A stretch of DNA of 64,000 bases from Bradyrhizobium xenonodulans (GCF_027594865.1 NZ_CP089391.1:5052501-5116500); one strand, 5' to 3'. Counted from the stretch's first letter, positions 28,517 to 38,343 are shown. Program-made: numbers and translations. The notes: generated from the sequence alone by a model not told the origin.

Positions 28517-29782
28517 CTACTCCAAGCTCTCCACCTGCCGCAGGCTGGGGAACAGCTTCATCCACAGCAGAGCCACGGCGACGGTGGCGACGCCGCCGAG
28601 CACGGCGGCCGGCATGGCACCGAACAGCGCGGCCGCGACCCCGCTTTCGAACTGGCCGAGCTGGTTGGAGGCGTTGATGAAGAGGAAGTTGACCGCGCCG
28701 ACGCGGCCGCGCATCTCGTCGGGGGTGGCGAGCTGCACCAGCGAGAAGCGGATCACGACGCTGATCGTATCGGCCGCGCCGAGGATCGCGAGCGACAGCA
28801 CCGACAGCCACATCCACTGCGACAGGGCGAACACGACGGTGGCGAGGCCGAACACGATCACGGCCTGAAACATGCGCAGGCCCACATGACGCGAGATGGC
28901 GTGGCGCGCCAGCACCATGGTCATCAGGAGCGCACCGACGGCGGGCGCCGCACGCAGCACGCCGAGACCGATCGGACCGGTCTGGAGGATGTCGCGGGCA
29001 TAGATGGGCAAGAGCGCGGTGACGCCGCCGAACAGCACCGCGAACAGATCGAGCGAGATGGTGCCGAGGATCGCCGGGTTGCTGCGGATGAAGCGGACGC
29101 CGGCAAAGATGTTGTCCGCGTCCGTCCCCTCCTTGGCGACCGCCTGCGGTCGCGGCCGGATGAAGCCGGTCAGGATCATCCCCAAAATCCAGAACAGCAG
29201 CATCGCGGCATAGGCGAGGTGTGGCGCGATCGCGTAGGCGAAGCCGCCGAGCGCCGGCCCGGTGATGGTCGCGACCTGCGCTGCGCCACTCGACACGGCG
29301 GTGGCGCGCTGGAGCGATCCCTGCGGCGCGATCGCCGGCAACAGCGCCGCGGTGGTCGGGCTCTCGAAAGCTCCGGCGATGCCGAGCACGAAGGTGGCGA
29401 TGAAGATCTGGACTTCGCTGACCGCGCCAAGATAAGTGATGATGCCGAGATAGAGCGCGGTCCCCGCTTCCACGAGCTGGCAGAGCTGGACCACGCGCTT
29501 GCGCTCGAACCGGTCGGCGGCGTGGCCGGCGACGAACACCAGCAGCGCCGTGGGCAGGAACTGCACGAGGCCGACCATGCCGAGGTCGAAGGCCGAGCCG
29601 GTGAGATCGTAGATCTGCCAGCCGATCGCGACCGCAGCGATCTGGCTGGAAAAGCGCGACAGGCTGCGCGAGAGCAGGAAGAACAGGAAGGCGCGGTGGG
29701 AGAGGAGTTCGCCGGCACGAACCGGCGGTTTGACCTGCACCGGCTGCGCTCCACTCAGCTCCTGGCTCACCTTCTGGACCAT
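28517..29782 (-). CDS. MFS transporter, EntS-like (MFS_3)
   Basis: A 421-residue inner-membrane exporter with twelve hydrophobic segments. The family motif at the first loop is GHAADRFERKRVV near residue 80. It resembles the MFS_3 group, which includes the enterobactin exporter EntS and many macrolide-efflux-like proteins. ATG 29782 gives a family-like N-terminus. An in-frame upstream extension (to 29881) lacks a membrane segment and is less likely. It is divergent from the nucleoside transporter, 133 bases apart. Confidence 0.87.
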   Translation of the reverse strand: MVQKVSQELSGAQPVQVKPPVRAGELLSHRAFLFFLLSRSLSRFSSQIAAVAIGWQIYDLTGSAFDLGMVGLVQFLPTALLVFVAGHAADRFERKRVVQLCQLVEAGTALYLGIITYLGAVSEVQIFIATFVLGIAGAFESPTTAALLPAIAPQGSLQRATAVSSGAAQVATITGPALGGFAYAIAPHLAYAAMLLFWILGMILTGFIRPRPQAVAKEGTDADNIFAGVRFIRSNPAILGTISLDLFAVLFGGVTALLPIYARDILQTGPIGLGVLRAAPAVGALLMTMVLARHAISRHVGLRMFQAVIVFGLATVVFALSQWMWLSVLSLAILGAADTISVVIRFSLVQLATPDEMRGRVGAVNFLFINASNQLGQFESGVAAALFGAMPAAVLGGVATVAVALLWMKLFPSLRQVESLE

Positions 29783-29915
29783 CCGCGTCTGATATTGACG
29801 AAACTCCGCGTGGCTGACGCGGGCCGGCTTGTCAACAGCGGGAGGCTCCGGTGTCCTTCCGGCATTGCGTTTGCAACGCACGCGCGGCCATAATCATTGG
29901 GGGTTTGGGGACATC

Positions 29916-31166
29916 ATGCTGCGGCTGCAATCGGCACTCGGCGTTTTCGCATTGCTGTTGATCGCCTTCGCGCTGGCGGAGAATCGCCGCGCCGTCTCGC
30001 TGCGGCAGGCGGCGATCGGCCTCGTTGCGACCTTCGTCACCGCGATCGTGCTGCTGAAGGTGTCCGTGGTCGCGCGCGCGTTCGGCGCCATCAACGACGC
30101 GGTCGGTGCGATCTCGGCGGCCTCGCGCGCCGGCTCGTCCTTCGTGTTCGGCTATATCGGTGGCGGCACCCTGCCCTTCGACGTGAAGGTGCCGGGCGCC
30201 GACTTCATCCTGGCGTTCCAGGCGCTGCCGATCGTGCTGGTCATGAGCGTGCTGACGACGCTCTTGTTCTACTGGCGGGTGCTGCCCCCGGTCGTGCGCG
30301 GCATGGCCTGGCTGCTGGAGCGCACGCTGGGTGTCGGCGGCGCGGTCGGGCTCTCGACCGCGGCCAACATCTTTCTCGGCATGGTCGAGGCGCCGCTGTT
30401 CGTGCGGCCGTACCTCGCGCAGATGACGCGGAGCGAATTGTTCCTGGTGATGACCGGCGGCATGGCCGGCATCGCCGGCACGGTGCTGGTGCTCTATGCG
30501 ACGTTCCTTGCTCCGCTCATCCCCGACGCGGCCGCGCATTTCGTCATCGCCTCCGTGCTGGGTGCGCCGGCCGCGATCCTCGTCAGCCTGATCATGGTCC
30601 CTGAAACCTCCGACCAGCGCACCGGCGGCATGCTGGAAGACCCCGACATGGAGGTCGCCAGCACGATGGATGCGATCGTGAAAGGCACCACCGCCGGCCT
30701 CGAGCTGCTGCTCAACATCGTCGCGATGCTGCTGGTTCTGGTCGCGCTGGTCTATCTCGTCAACGCGGTCCTCGGCCTGTTGCCCGAGATCGGCGGCGCC
30801 ACAATCTCGTTGCAGCGTCTACTTGGACTTGTGATGGCGCCGGTGTGCTGGCTGATGGGATTGCCCTGGGACCAGGCGGTGACGGCTGGCAGCCTGATGG
30901 GCACCAAGACGGTGCTCAACGAATTGATCGCCTATGTCGACTTCTCGAAGCTCGCGCCCGATGCGCTCGATCCGCGCTCCCGCCTGATCATGCTCTACGC
31001 CATGTGCGGCTTCGCCAATTTCGCCAGCCTCGGCATCATGATCGGCGGCCTCGGCGTCATGGCACCGGAGCGGCGCGAGGAGATCAACGCGCTGGGGCTG
31101 AAGTCGATCGTGTCGGGGACGCTGACGACGTGCCTGATGGGCGCGGTGGTGGGGGTGTTGTCGTAG
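29916..31166 (+). CDS. Concentrative nucleoside transporter (CNT/NupC family)
   Basis: A 416-residue cation-coupled nucleoside uptake carrier. Hallmarks are the gating-type GGGTLPFD near 84-91, GSLMGTKTVLNELIAY region near 330-343 and FANFASLGIMIGG near 370-382, which contains the conserved nucleoside-binding and sodium-site residues. The ATG at 29916 fits the family and follows GGGG. It is monocistronic, followed by a family A repeat. It probably works with purine salvage such as gpt at 21273 only in a general sense. Confidence 0.92.
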   Translation: MLRLQSALGVFALLLIAFALAENRRAVSLRQAAIGLVATFVTAIVLLKVSVVARAFGAINDAVGAISAASRAGSSFVFGYIGGGTLPFDVKVPGADFILAFQALPIVLVMSVLTTLLFYWRVLPPVVRGMAWLLERTLGVGGAVGLSTAANIFLGMVEAPLFVRPYLAQMTRSELFLVMTGGMAGIAGTVLVLYATFLAPLIPDAAAHFVIASVLGAPAAILVSLIMVPETSDQRTGGMLEDPDMEVASTMDAIVKGTTAGLELLLNIVAMLLVLVALVYLVNAVLGLLPEIGGATISLQRLLGLVMAPVCWLMGLPWDQAVTAGSLMGTKTVLNELIAYVDFSKLAPDALDPRSRLIMLYAMCGFANFASLGIMIGGLGVMAPERREEINALGLKSIVSGTLTTCLMGAVVGVLS

Positions 31167-31179
31167 GAAGTCTCTCCGC

Positions 31180-31267
31180 CGTCATTGCGAGCGAAGCGAA
31201 GCAATCCAGAGATCTATCTGCGGAGATAGTCTGGATTGCTTCGTCGCAAGAGCTCCTCGCAATGACG
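31180..31267. repeat. Family A dispersed palindromic repeat, copy 4
   Basis: CGTCATTGCGAGCGAAGCG and its near-complement flank an inner GATCTATCTGCGGAGATAG centre. It lies 14 bases after the nucleoside transporter stop and before the convergent cupin gene. Confidence 0.9.
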
Positions 31268-31301
31268 AGGGGTGAGACGTTCGCGCCCTTCCCGACAGAG
31301 C

Positions 31302-31829
31302 CTACGCCTTCAACTCCACCGTCTTGAACTCCGCCGGCAGGATCACCTCCAGCAGCTCGACGTCATCCGAATAGTCCAGAATCATGTGCTTGATCTTCGG
31401 CGGCTGGGTCCATGCGCTGCCTTCCTTCATCAGGGTCTCGCCCTGGCCGTCCATGTAGGTCTTCACCCAGCCCTTGAGCACATAGACCATCTGGAATTCG
31501 ACGTCGTGGAAGTGCAGCTTCGACACTTCGTTCGGATCGCAGGGACCTTGCAGCCGGATCACGTGCGCTTGCGCGAGGCCGTGGCTGGCTTCGGCGATGC
31601 CGAGGTCGCGGTATTTTGCGTAAGTCCGCAGGCCGTCGGCTTTGAAATCTTCCTCGCGGTGATGGCTGATGGCGATGCGCTGCTTCGGGCGGGCGGGTTT
31701 CCTTGGAGCAACAGTGCGCGCCTTCGATTTCACGGCCTTGCGTGCGGACGATCGCGTCGCCGCCTTGGCGCCACTCCGCTTCTTCACCGCGGTTTGCGCT
31801 GCGCTGCGCGATTTTGTTTTCTTGGCCAT
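31302..31829 (-). CDS. Cupin-domain protein with Lys/Ala-rich basic N-terminal tail
   Basis: A 175-residue protein in two parts. Residues 1 to about 60 are rich in Lys, Ala, Arg, Ser and Pro, like the histone H1 or Hc1-type tails. The rest is a small cupin barrel with the metal-ligand pattern HFHDVEFQMVYVLKGW near 100-118. ATG 31829 follows GGGAGG; earlier in-frame residues run into a repeat. The cupin may bind a metal and small ligand. The tail could bind DNA or RNA, but this is inference. Confidence 0.85.
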   Translation of the reverse strand: MAKKTKSRSAAQTAVKKRSGAKAATRSSARKAVKSKARTVAPRKPARPKQRIAISHHREEDFKADGLRTYAKYRDLGIAEASHGLAQAHVIRLQGPCDPNEVSKLHFHDVEFQMVYVLKGWVKTYMDGQGETLMKEGSAWTQPPKIKHMILDYSDDVELLEVILPAEFKTVELKA

Positions 31830-31880
31830 GGGCGGCCTCCCGTTGTTGTTATGGCGAGAGGCTAGCATGGAAACAGGTCT

Positions 31881-31981
31881 TGCAGGGTGGGCAAAGCGGA
31901 GCGTGTCCACCATTCCAAATGCAATCGCATAGAGATGGTGGGCACGGCGCGCGAAGTGCGCGCGCCTTTGCCCACCCTACG
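31881..31981. repeat. Family B dispersed palindromic repeat, copy 3
   Basis: Outer arms GCAGGGTGGGCAAAG and CTTTGCCCACCCTACG. It lies between cupin and usg, just upstream of the cupin start. The left end is diverged (GTCCACC instead of GCCCACC). Confidence 0.85.
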
Positions 31982-31996
31982 AGAGCGGTGCTTTGG

Positions 31997-32284
31997 TCAA
32001 TGCAGCCGGAACACGCCGTCCACGGCGCGCAGCTCGGCCGGCTTGATCAGCTTGGAATGCGCGACGGTCACCGCAAACAGCGGGCCGTCGAGCTTCTCCT
32101 GCCAGAAGGCCAGGAAGTCGGTCAGCGCCGGGAATTTCGGGAAGAGATCGTAGTTCTGCCAGACATAGGTCTGCAGCAGCGAGGGATGATCCGGCATCCG
32201 GTAGAGAATTTGCGCCGTCGTCAGCCCGTAACCCAGCACCTGTTTCCGGAAGTCGTCGGAAACCACCCCAACCCGCGAGACCAT
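31997..32284 (-). CDS. usg: Usg family protein
   Basis: A 95-residue protein matching the alphaproteobacterial Usg family. It has a conserved FRKQVLGYGLTTAQILYRMPDHPSLLQTYVWQ core from residue 12 on. Usg genes lie near tryptophan biosynthesis genes in some relatives, but their molecular role is unknown. Here no trp genes are adjacent. A good ribosome site (AAGGAGG) precedes the start. A complex inverted repeat lies in its upstream region (32302-32364). Confidence 0.85.
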   Translation of the reverse strand: MVSRVGVVSDDFRKQVLGYGLTTAQILYRMPDHPSLLQTYVWQNYDLFPKFPALTDFLAFWQEKLDGPLFAVTVAHSKLIKPAELRAVDGVFRLH

Positions 32285-32301
32285 GCCAACCTCCTTTTCA
32301 G

Positions 32302-32364
32302 GAGCGCATATTCAGGGTGGCTTTCCGGTACGCTGCTTACGAGCCACCCGGCAACGATGCGCTC
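32302..32364. promoter_or_regulatory. Nested inverted repeat upstream of usg
   Basis: Outer arms GAGCGCAT (32302-32309) and ATGCGCTC (32357-32364) enclose inner arms GGGTGGCT (32315-32322) and AGCCACCC (32342-32349). Both pairs are perfect. It begins 18 bases upstream of the usg ATG, so it could be an RNA leader structure or a composite operator. Function unknown. Confidence 0.55.
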
Positions 32365-32440
32365 ACATGAGAGAAATGTGACGCAAACTGACAACCCATC
32401 TCAAGCCCAAAAGTTTAACAAGCTGTTGAAATTCAATGCG

Positions 32441-32467
32441 TTAGCAGCAGATGGGGCTCCGTGCTAA
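32441..32467 (+). promoter_or_regulatory. Degenerate CIRCE-like element (distal) upstream of groES
   Basis: TTAGCAGCA, nine bases, then CCGTGCTAA. The layout equals CIRCE (TTAGCACTC-N9-GAGTGCTAA), with outer six bases TTAGCA kept and right half seven of nine. HrcA binding is a guess from this resemblance. Confidence 0.4.
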
Positions 32468-32505
32468 TACGGGCCGTCAAACCCGGTTAACGATGGTAAA
32501 GGAAT

Positions 32506-32532
32506 TTGGCAGGCCGGCCTGCCGAGTGCTTA
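32506..32532 (+). promoter_or_regulatory. CIRCE-like element (proximal) in the groES promoter region
   Basis: TTGGCAGGC, nine bases, then GAGTGCTTA, so the right half matches CIRCE at eight of nine and the left at six of nine. TTGGCA also resembles a -35 box and TATTTT at 32531-32536 a -10, though spacing is 19 bases. A perfect 16-base palindrome GGCAGGCCGGCCTGCC (32508-32523) is embedded. This is the likelier HrcA site. Confidence 0.4.
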
Positions 32533-32663
32533 TTTTTCTGCTAGAAGCCCTTGCTCCCGCAAAATTCCTGGCTTATCTCAGCTGTGCCCATGCTGGCACT
32601 CGCTGGCATGGACTGCTAACAATTCCGAAATCATCAACCCGAGCAATTGCTTAGGAGGACTGC
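32533..32663 (+). promoter_or_regulatory. groES 5-prime leader
   Basis: About 130 bases between the proximal CIRCE-like site and the GroES start. It contains TGGCACTCGCTGGCA, a near -24/-12 pattern with spacing one base short, and ends with TTAGGAGGACTGC, a strong ribosome site. No other signal was seen. Confidence 0.4.
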
Positions 32664-32978
32664 ATGAAATTCCGTCCGCTTCACGACCGCGTCGTGGTCA
32701 AGCGCATCGACGCAGAAGAGAAGACCGCTGGCGGCATCATCATTCCCGACACTGCCAAGGAAAAGCCCTCCCAGGGTGAAGTCGTCGCCGTCGGCCCGGG
32801 TGGCCGCGACGAGGCCGGCAAGCTGATCCCGATCGACCTGAAGGTCGGCGACCGCGTGCTGTTCGGCAAGTGGTCCGGCACCGAGGTCAAGATCGACAAT
32901 GTCGATCTCCTGATCATGAAGGAAAGCGACATCATGGGCGTCCTCGACGTCCCCGCTTCCAAGAAGAAGGCGGCCTAA
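32664..32978 (+). CDS. groES: Co-chaperonin GroES
   Basis: A 104-residue co-chaperonin lid for GroEL. The N-terminus [16 protein letters not shown] and the mobile-loop region [18 protein letters not shown] are canonical. [13 protein letters not shown] and [14 protein letters not shown] follow. GGAGG lies seven bases before the ATG. It forms a two-gene operon with groEL 45 bases downstream. Transcription may be heat-controlled through the two CIRCE-like sites upstream. Confidence 0.97.
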   Translation: MKFRPLHDRVVVKRIDAEEKTAGGIIIPDTAKEKPSQGEVVAVGPGGRDEAGKLIPIDLKVGDRVLFGKWSGTEVKIDNVDLLIMKESDIMGVLDVPASKKKAA

Positions 32979-33011
32979 GCGCCCCTCTCTCCCTCCCGTC
33001 AAATTACCTAA

Positions 33012-34664
<1,653 letters not shown>

Positions 34665-34687
34665 TCCAGCCACCTCGAGAACTACGA

Positions 34688-34717
34688 AACCCCGGCAGCG
34701 ATGCCGGGGTTTTTGTT
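34688..34717 (+). terminator. Rho-independent terminator of groESL
   Basis: The stem AACCCCGGCA pairs perfectly with TGCCGGGGTT around a GCGA tetraloop, then TTTGTTT follows. It starts 23 bases after the groEL stop. It is the clearest terminator in the window. Confidence 0.93.
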
Positions 34718-34782
34718 TCTCCCTTCGTCTTCCGGGGCGCGCGGAGCGCGAGCTCGCAATGACGGGATCGGACAGCTTCGCC

Positions 34783-35526
34783 TCACCACACCTTCCCCAG
34801 CCGCTCCATGTGCGGCTCGCCGTCTTCGTCGAGCGACCAGAAGATTCGCGTCACCTTGCCGACCAGATTGTCCATCGGGATGAATCCCATCGCCGACATC
34901 ATGCGGCTATCGGAGGAATTGTCGCGGTTGTCGCCGAGCACGAAGAAATGGCCAGGAGGCACCGTGAAGACGCCGGTGTTGTCCAGAAAACTGTTGTCGA
35001 CGCAATCGTAGGTCTCGTAGGACACGCCGCTCGGCAGCGTCTCGCGCCAGCTCCTGACCTTGAGGTCGCCTCCACAGGCGGTGCCGGCGAGCGTCTCTTT
35101 CAAGGCGACGCGCGTCACCGCACGGTCGTTGAGGAAGAGCTGGCCCTGCCGCATCTGGATGCGGTCGCCGGGCAACCCGATCACGCGCTTGACGTAGTCG
35201 ACCGAATTGTCCTTCGGCGTCCGGAACACGACGATGTCGCCCCGCTCGGGCTCGGCGGCCAAGACGCGGCCCGAGATCCAGGACGGCGCGAAGGGGAAGG
35301 AATAGCGGCCATAGCCATAGGCATATTTCGCGGCGAAGACGTAGTCGCCGACCATCAGCGTCGGTGCCATCGAACCCGAGGGGATGTTGAACGGCTGGTA
35401 CAGGAAGAAGCGAAACAGGAACGGCGGCGACCATAGCACCGGGATCAAGAGGATCAGGACGACGATCGCCTTCCATTCCCGGGGGCGCGCCGTCGACGGC
35501 CGGATGGTTTGCGAAAGAGTGGTCAT
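34783..35526 (-). CDS. lepB: Signal peptidase I
   Basis: A 247-residue S26 leader peptidase that cuts Sec and Tat signal peptides at the periplasmic face. One N-terminal membrane segment (about 20-42) is followed by the catalytic Ser52 in NIPSGSMAPTL and Lys113 in DYVKRVIGLPGD. The GDNRDNSSDSR block near 205 is the conserved box E. The start ATG 35526 has GGCAGGTG in front; the frame extends to 35565 without support. It is convergent with groEL and separate from the upstream slipin by a hairpin. Confidence 0.95.
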   Translation of the reverse strand: MTTLSQTIRPSTARPREWKAIVVLILLIPVLWSPPFLFRFFLYQPFNIPSGSMAPTLMVGDYVFAAKYAYGYGRYSFPFAPSWISGRVLAAEPERGDIVVFRTPKDNSVDYVKRVIGLPGDRIQMRQGQLFLNDRAVTRVALKETLAGTACGGDLKVRSWRETLPSGVSYETYDCVDNSFLDNTGVFTVPPGHFFVLGDNRDNSSDSRMMSAMGFIPMDNLVGKVTRIFWSLDEDGEPHMERLGKVW

Positions 35527-35653
35527 GCACCTGCCCTGATCAAGTCTCGTCGCGAGATTACGCAACCTTCGCGCGCGTGCAATCCCCGCTCAGTGATCTT
35601 GGTCGCACCGTCACGCTCATGCGTTCATGCCAAGCAAGCACAACGGAGATGTG

Positions 35654-35677
35654 AAGGGCCGCCCGTGGGCGGCCCTT
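35654..35677 (-). terminator. Strong stem-loop downstream of the slipin gene
   Basis: AAGGGCCGCC and GGCGGCCCTT pair perfectly around CGTG, four bases past the slipin stop. There is no T-run on the minus strand. It may end slipin transcription and separate it from lepB. Confidence 0.65.
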
Positions 35678-35681
35678 CTGT

Positions 35682-36845
35682 TCACGTGCTCTCGGGCGCC
35701 TTCAGGCGCACGAGCCGGGTCAGGAGGGCATCGAGGCCCTCGCCGTTGCCGGCATGGAGATCGATGCGGCCGACCTTCTCGACCAGCCGCTCCAGCGACT
35801 CCAGCTCCTTGAGCCGCAGCAGCAGGGGGTTCTCCTCCATCAGGCGGGCGGTGTTCAGGAGCGAACGCGTTGCCGCGGTCTCTTCCTGCCGGCGGATCAG
35901 GTTCGCCTTGGCGACCCGCTCCGCCTCCACCACCTTGTTCACCAGCTCCCGGATCTCGCCGGGCAGGATCACGTCCTTGACGCCGAGCTCGGTCACCTCC
36001 GCGCCGGACTCTGCGACGCGTGCCCGCACATAGTCGCGCAGCTCCGCATCCAGCGCCGCCTTCGCAGACAGCACCTCGTCCAGCGTCCGGCTCGCGACCG
36101 CCTCGCGGATCGCGAACTGCACCAGGCGGTACAGCCACGCATCCACGTCGGGCACGGTCGCAACCGTCCGCTCGGGATCGACCACCTTGCGGAACGCCGT
36201 CAGCGTCACCCGCAGCGCGATGCGATCCCTGGTCAGCATCTCCTGCGCGGTGATCTCGACTGCCTGGGGCCGCAGGTCGAGGCGCTTCACCTCGATCTTG
36301 CGGCCGACGGTCCAGAAGGCGTGCCGGCCGGGCGCGAGCCGCTCCACGAGCCGGCCCTCGACATAGAGCAGGCCCGCCTCGTGGTTCTCGACCACGGTCT
36401 CCGACGTCACGGCCGAGCGGTTGCGCTCGATCATGGTCAGGTGCCGCGCGTCGACCCTGACATCGCTGGACACATCGATGCGCTCGACTTCGATGCGGGT
36501 CGCGACCTTCCAGTACACGCGCACCTGCCAGGGCGTCATCAGATGCACGGGCCGGCCGTCGAGGCTGACGATGGCGATCTCGTCCGCCCTGGTCTCGACC
36601 GCCTCGAACAGCTCGGCTGCGAGATCAGGCCGCGCGGCCTTCAGCACCGCGTACCGATCCGCAGGGAATTCGGTCCCCACGACGTTGTACACGACGGCCG
36701 TCAACTCGTTGCGCAGATCGAACAGGCGATGCCGCCCAGGCGCGAGCACACGCTCGAGCTGGCCGTTTCGCGTGAGTAGCGCGCGCTCACCGTCCTTCAC
36801 GGTGATCGTGGTCGTCAGCAAATGCCAGGTCTTGTTCGAAGTCAT
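35682..36845 (-). CDS. SPFH/Band 7 slipin-like protein
   Basis: A 387-residue SPFH-domain protein with no obvious N-terminal transmembrane helix. The SPFH region spans about residues 60-270, with a repeated motif LAPGRHRLFDL (35-45) and LAPGRHAFWTV (160-170) and RVTLTAFRKVVDPE near 215. A charged, probably coiled-coil segment (RRQEETAATRSLL) lies near 325, and the C-terminus is Leu/Glu rich. ATG 36845 follows GGAGG. The cellular role is unknown; slipins organise membrane microdomains. The lack of a helix is unusual for slipins and might mean peripheral membrane attachment. Confidence 0.85.
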   Translation of the reverse strand: MTSNKTWHLLTTTITVKDGERALLTRNGQLERVLAPGRHRLFDLRNELTAVVYNVVGTEFPADRYAVLKAARPDLAAELFEAVETRADEIAIVSLDGRPVHLMTPWQVRVYWKVATRIEVERIDVSSDVRVDARHLTMIERNRSAVTSETVVENHEAGLLYVEGRLVERLAPGRHAFWTVGRKIEVKRLDLRPQAVEITAQEMLTRDRIALRVTLTAFRKVVDPERTVATVPDVDAWLYRLVQFAIREAVASRTLDEVLSAKAALDAELRDYVRARVAESGAEVTELGVKDVILPGEIRELVNKVVEAERVAKANLIRRQEETAATRSLLNTARLMEENPLLLRLKELESLERLVEKVGRIDLHAGNGEGLDALLTRLVRLKAPEST

Positions 36846-37176
36846 GGCAAGCCTCCTTCGTTTGCGCCCGGCCGGATGCCGGACAACAGGTTTCATTTGC
36901 AAAGGACGTGAGGACGCGGACGACGCTTCCCATGACATCGGCGGGCCGGGGCTTGAGCTTGCGCGATGACGGGCGCACGCGCGCGATCGCCCGACGCGTG
37001 TCGAGCGGTCATGCGGAGCCACCCGGCATCAGCGCAAGCGGTATCTACCCGCGGCGCAGAGCCGGTCTCACAGTGTCTAGGTTCGGACGGAAAGCCTTGC
37101 GGCAAAACGGCCGGACTGCGACTGAAGCGCGCGTCCGGTCCTCGTCAGAGGTGTCAGTTTTTCAGGCTGACCCGTA
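36846..37176. other. Non-coding stretch between slipin and tRNA-like elements
   Basis: About 330 bases with no supported gene. It must hold the slipin promoter, read on the minus strand. A weak GTCAG...CTGAC dyad lies at its right end. Confidence 0.4.
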
Positions 37177-37248
37177 GCGCTGGAGCGGGATTCGAACCCG
37201 CGTCACGATGATTATGATTCACCTGCTCTACCACTGAGCTATCCTTTG
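37177..37248 (-). pseudogene. tRNA-like remnant, Met-type CAU anticodon
   Basis: On the minus strand the D arm (GCTC-AGTGGTA-GAGC), the anticodon arm (GGTGA-ATCATAA-TCATC, anticodon CAU), a five-base variable loop and a perfect T arm (GCGGG-TTCGAAT-CCCGC) are all present. The acceptor stem is broken: CAAAGGA against TCCAGCG pairs at only four of seven positions, and no CCA follows. It could be a decayed tRNA or an unusual functional RNA. Confidence 0.65.
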
Positions 37249-37250
37249 GT

Positions 37251-37320
37251 TGGTACAAGAAACCGGAATCGAACCGATGCCTCCGGGTCACCCCGGCGCT
37301 CTCCATGAGCTACATCCTGC
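37251..37320 (-). pseudogene. tRNA-like remnant with shortened anticodon loop and encoded CCA
   Basis: Directly upstream of the CAU remnant, on the minus strand, lies GTAGCTC-ATGGA-GAGC as D arm and ATCGG-TTCGATT-CCGGT as T arm, ending ACCA. The acceptor arms GCAGGAT and TTCTTGT pair at six of seven positions, with wobbles. The anticodon arm is CCGGG-GTGA-CCCGG: a good five-base stem but a four-base loop, so no normal anticodon. It is probably a dead tRNA. Confidence 0.6.
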
Positions 37321-37460
37321 ATCTTCATTCGGCGGAACACGAAACCGGAGACCGGCCCGCGCCAGTCGGGATCTCAGAGAGCCCGAACCCATGGCCTAGC
37401 GAAGGAGCGGGTCAATAGACGAAGCACGTTCGGGTTGCAAGAGGGTGGTTCGGGATTTTT

Positions 37461-37489
37461 CATCGCGCACCACGCACTGTGGCGCGATG
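37461..37489. terminator. Stem-loop downstream of the LysR gene
   Basis: CATCGCGC-ACCAC and GTGGCGCGATG pair with a two-base bulge, 21 bases past the LysR stop on the minus strand. It has no T-run, so a terminator role is uncertain. Confidence 0.35.
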
Positions 37490-37509
37490 ATCACAATGCG
37501 ATGTGAGCG

Positions 37510-38343
37510 TCAGTTGCGAGACGTTTCCTGAAAACATGCCCTCACCCAGTCGATCGTCACCCTCGTCGCGGGATCGCGCTTGAGGTGGTTCTGCACCAGC
37601 AGCCAGACGTCGCGGCGCTTCGGCAGCAGCGTCGCGCGCAGGCGGCGATCGCCGAGCAAGTCCGCGCAGACATGCTCCGGCAACACGCCGGCGGCCTGAT
37701 GCATGCGGATCAGGTTACGAATGACGCGAACGTTGTCGGTGACGCAGCGCGTGCGGGCTTGCTTCGTGCGCAGGAATTGCATCTCGGGAATGGCACCGAG
37801 CTCGTCCGGATAGGCGCACAGCATCGGCTCGCCCTCGGTCGTCACAGGCTCGAAATAATAGAGCTTGACGTCGCCGAGCCTCGATATCGCGAAGTCGCCC
37901 TTGTCGGGCTTGCGCAGCCGGATGGCGAGATCGGCCTCCCAGCGCGAGAACTTCACGTTCTCGCTCGAGGTGAGGAATTGCAACGTCAGGCCGGGATTGG
38001 CCCGCAGGAAATCGCTCGCGCGCGGCGACAGCACCTCCTCGGCGATCGTGTTGGTGGAAGCGATGCGCAGGCGTCCCACCGGACCTGCCAGGCTCTCACC
38101 GACGCGACCGATCTCGGCGGCATGTGCGGCCATCGCCTCGATATGCGCCAGCACCGCCTCGCAACTCCGCGTCGGCTTGCGGACGCCGTCGGCTGCCTCG
38201 AACAGGCGCACACCGAGCGCGCGCTCGATGCGCGACAGCCTACGCCCGACCGTGGTCTCGTCGATGCGCAGCCGTCCGCTGGCGCCCGCGTAGGTGCCCT
38301 CGTCCCTGACGGCAGCGATGATGCGCAGATCGTCCCAGTTCAT
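37510..38343 (-). CDS. LysR-family transcriptional regulator
   Basis: A 277-residue LysR protein. The N-terminal winged helix (MNWDDLRIIAAVRDEGTYAGAS...) covers about residues 1-62, with a periplasmic-binding-like effector domain after residue 90. Compared with typical LysR (about 300) the C-terminus is slightly short. It diverges from the isochorismatase-family gene at 38471. A near-perfect inverted repeat lies between them at 38377-38403, so it probably regulates that gene and itself. The inducer is unknown. Confidence 0.9.
   Translation of the reverse strand: MNWDDLRIIAAVRDEGTYAGASGRLRIDETTVGRRLSRIERALGVRLFEAADGVRKPTRSCEAVLAHIEAMAAHAAEIGRVGESLAGPVGRLRIASTNTIAEEVLSPRASDFLRANPGLTLQFLTSSENVKFSRWEADLAIRLRKPDKGDFAISRLGDVKLYYFEPVTTEGEPMLCAYPDELGAIPEMQFLRTKQARTRCVTDNVRVIRNLIRMHQAAGVLPEHVCADLLGDRRLRATLLPKRRDVWLLVQNHLKRDPATRVTIDWVRACFQETSRN

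Noticed and set aside
32591..32611. Sigma-54 (-24/-12) promoter in front of groES
   Set aside because: TGGCAC...TGGCA is present but the spacing is one base short of the strict requirement and TTGC is not matched; no NifA-type TGT-N10-ACA site was seen upstream.
34735..34776. Remnant of a family A repeat after groEL
   Set aside because: Only CTCGCAATGACG is shared, too little for a repeat call.
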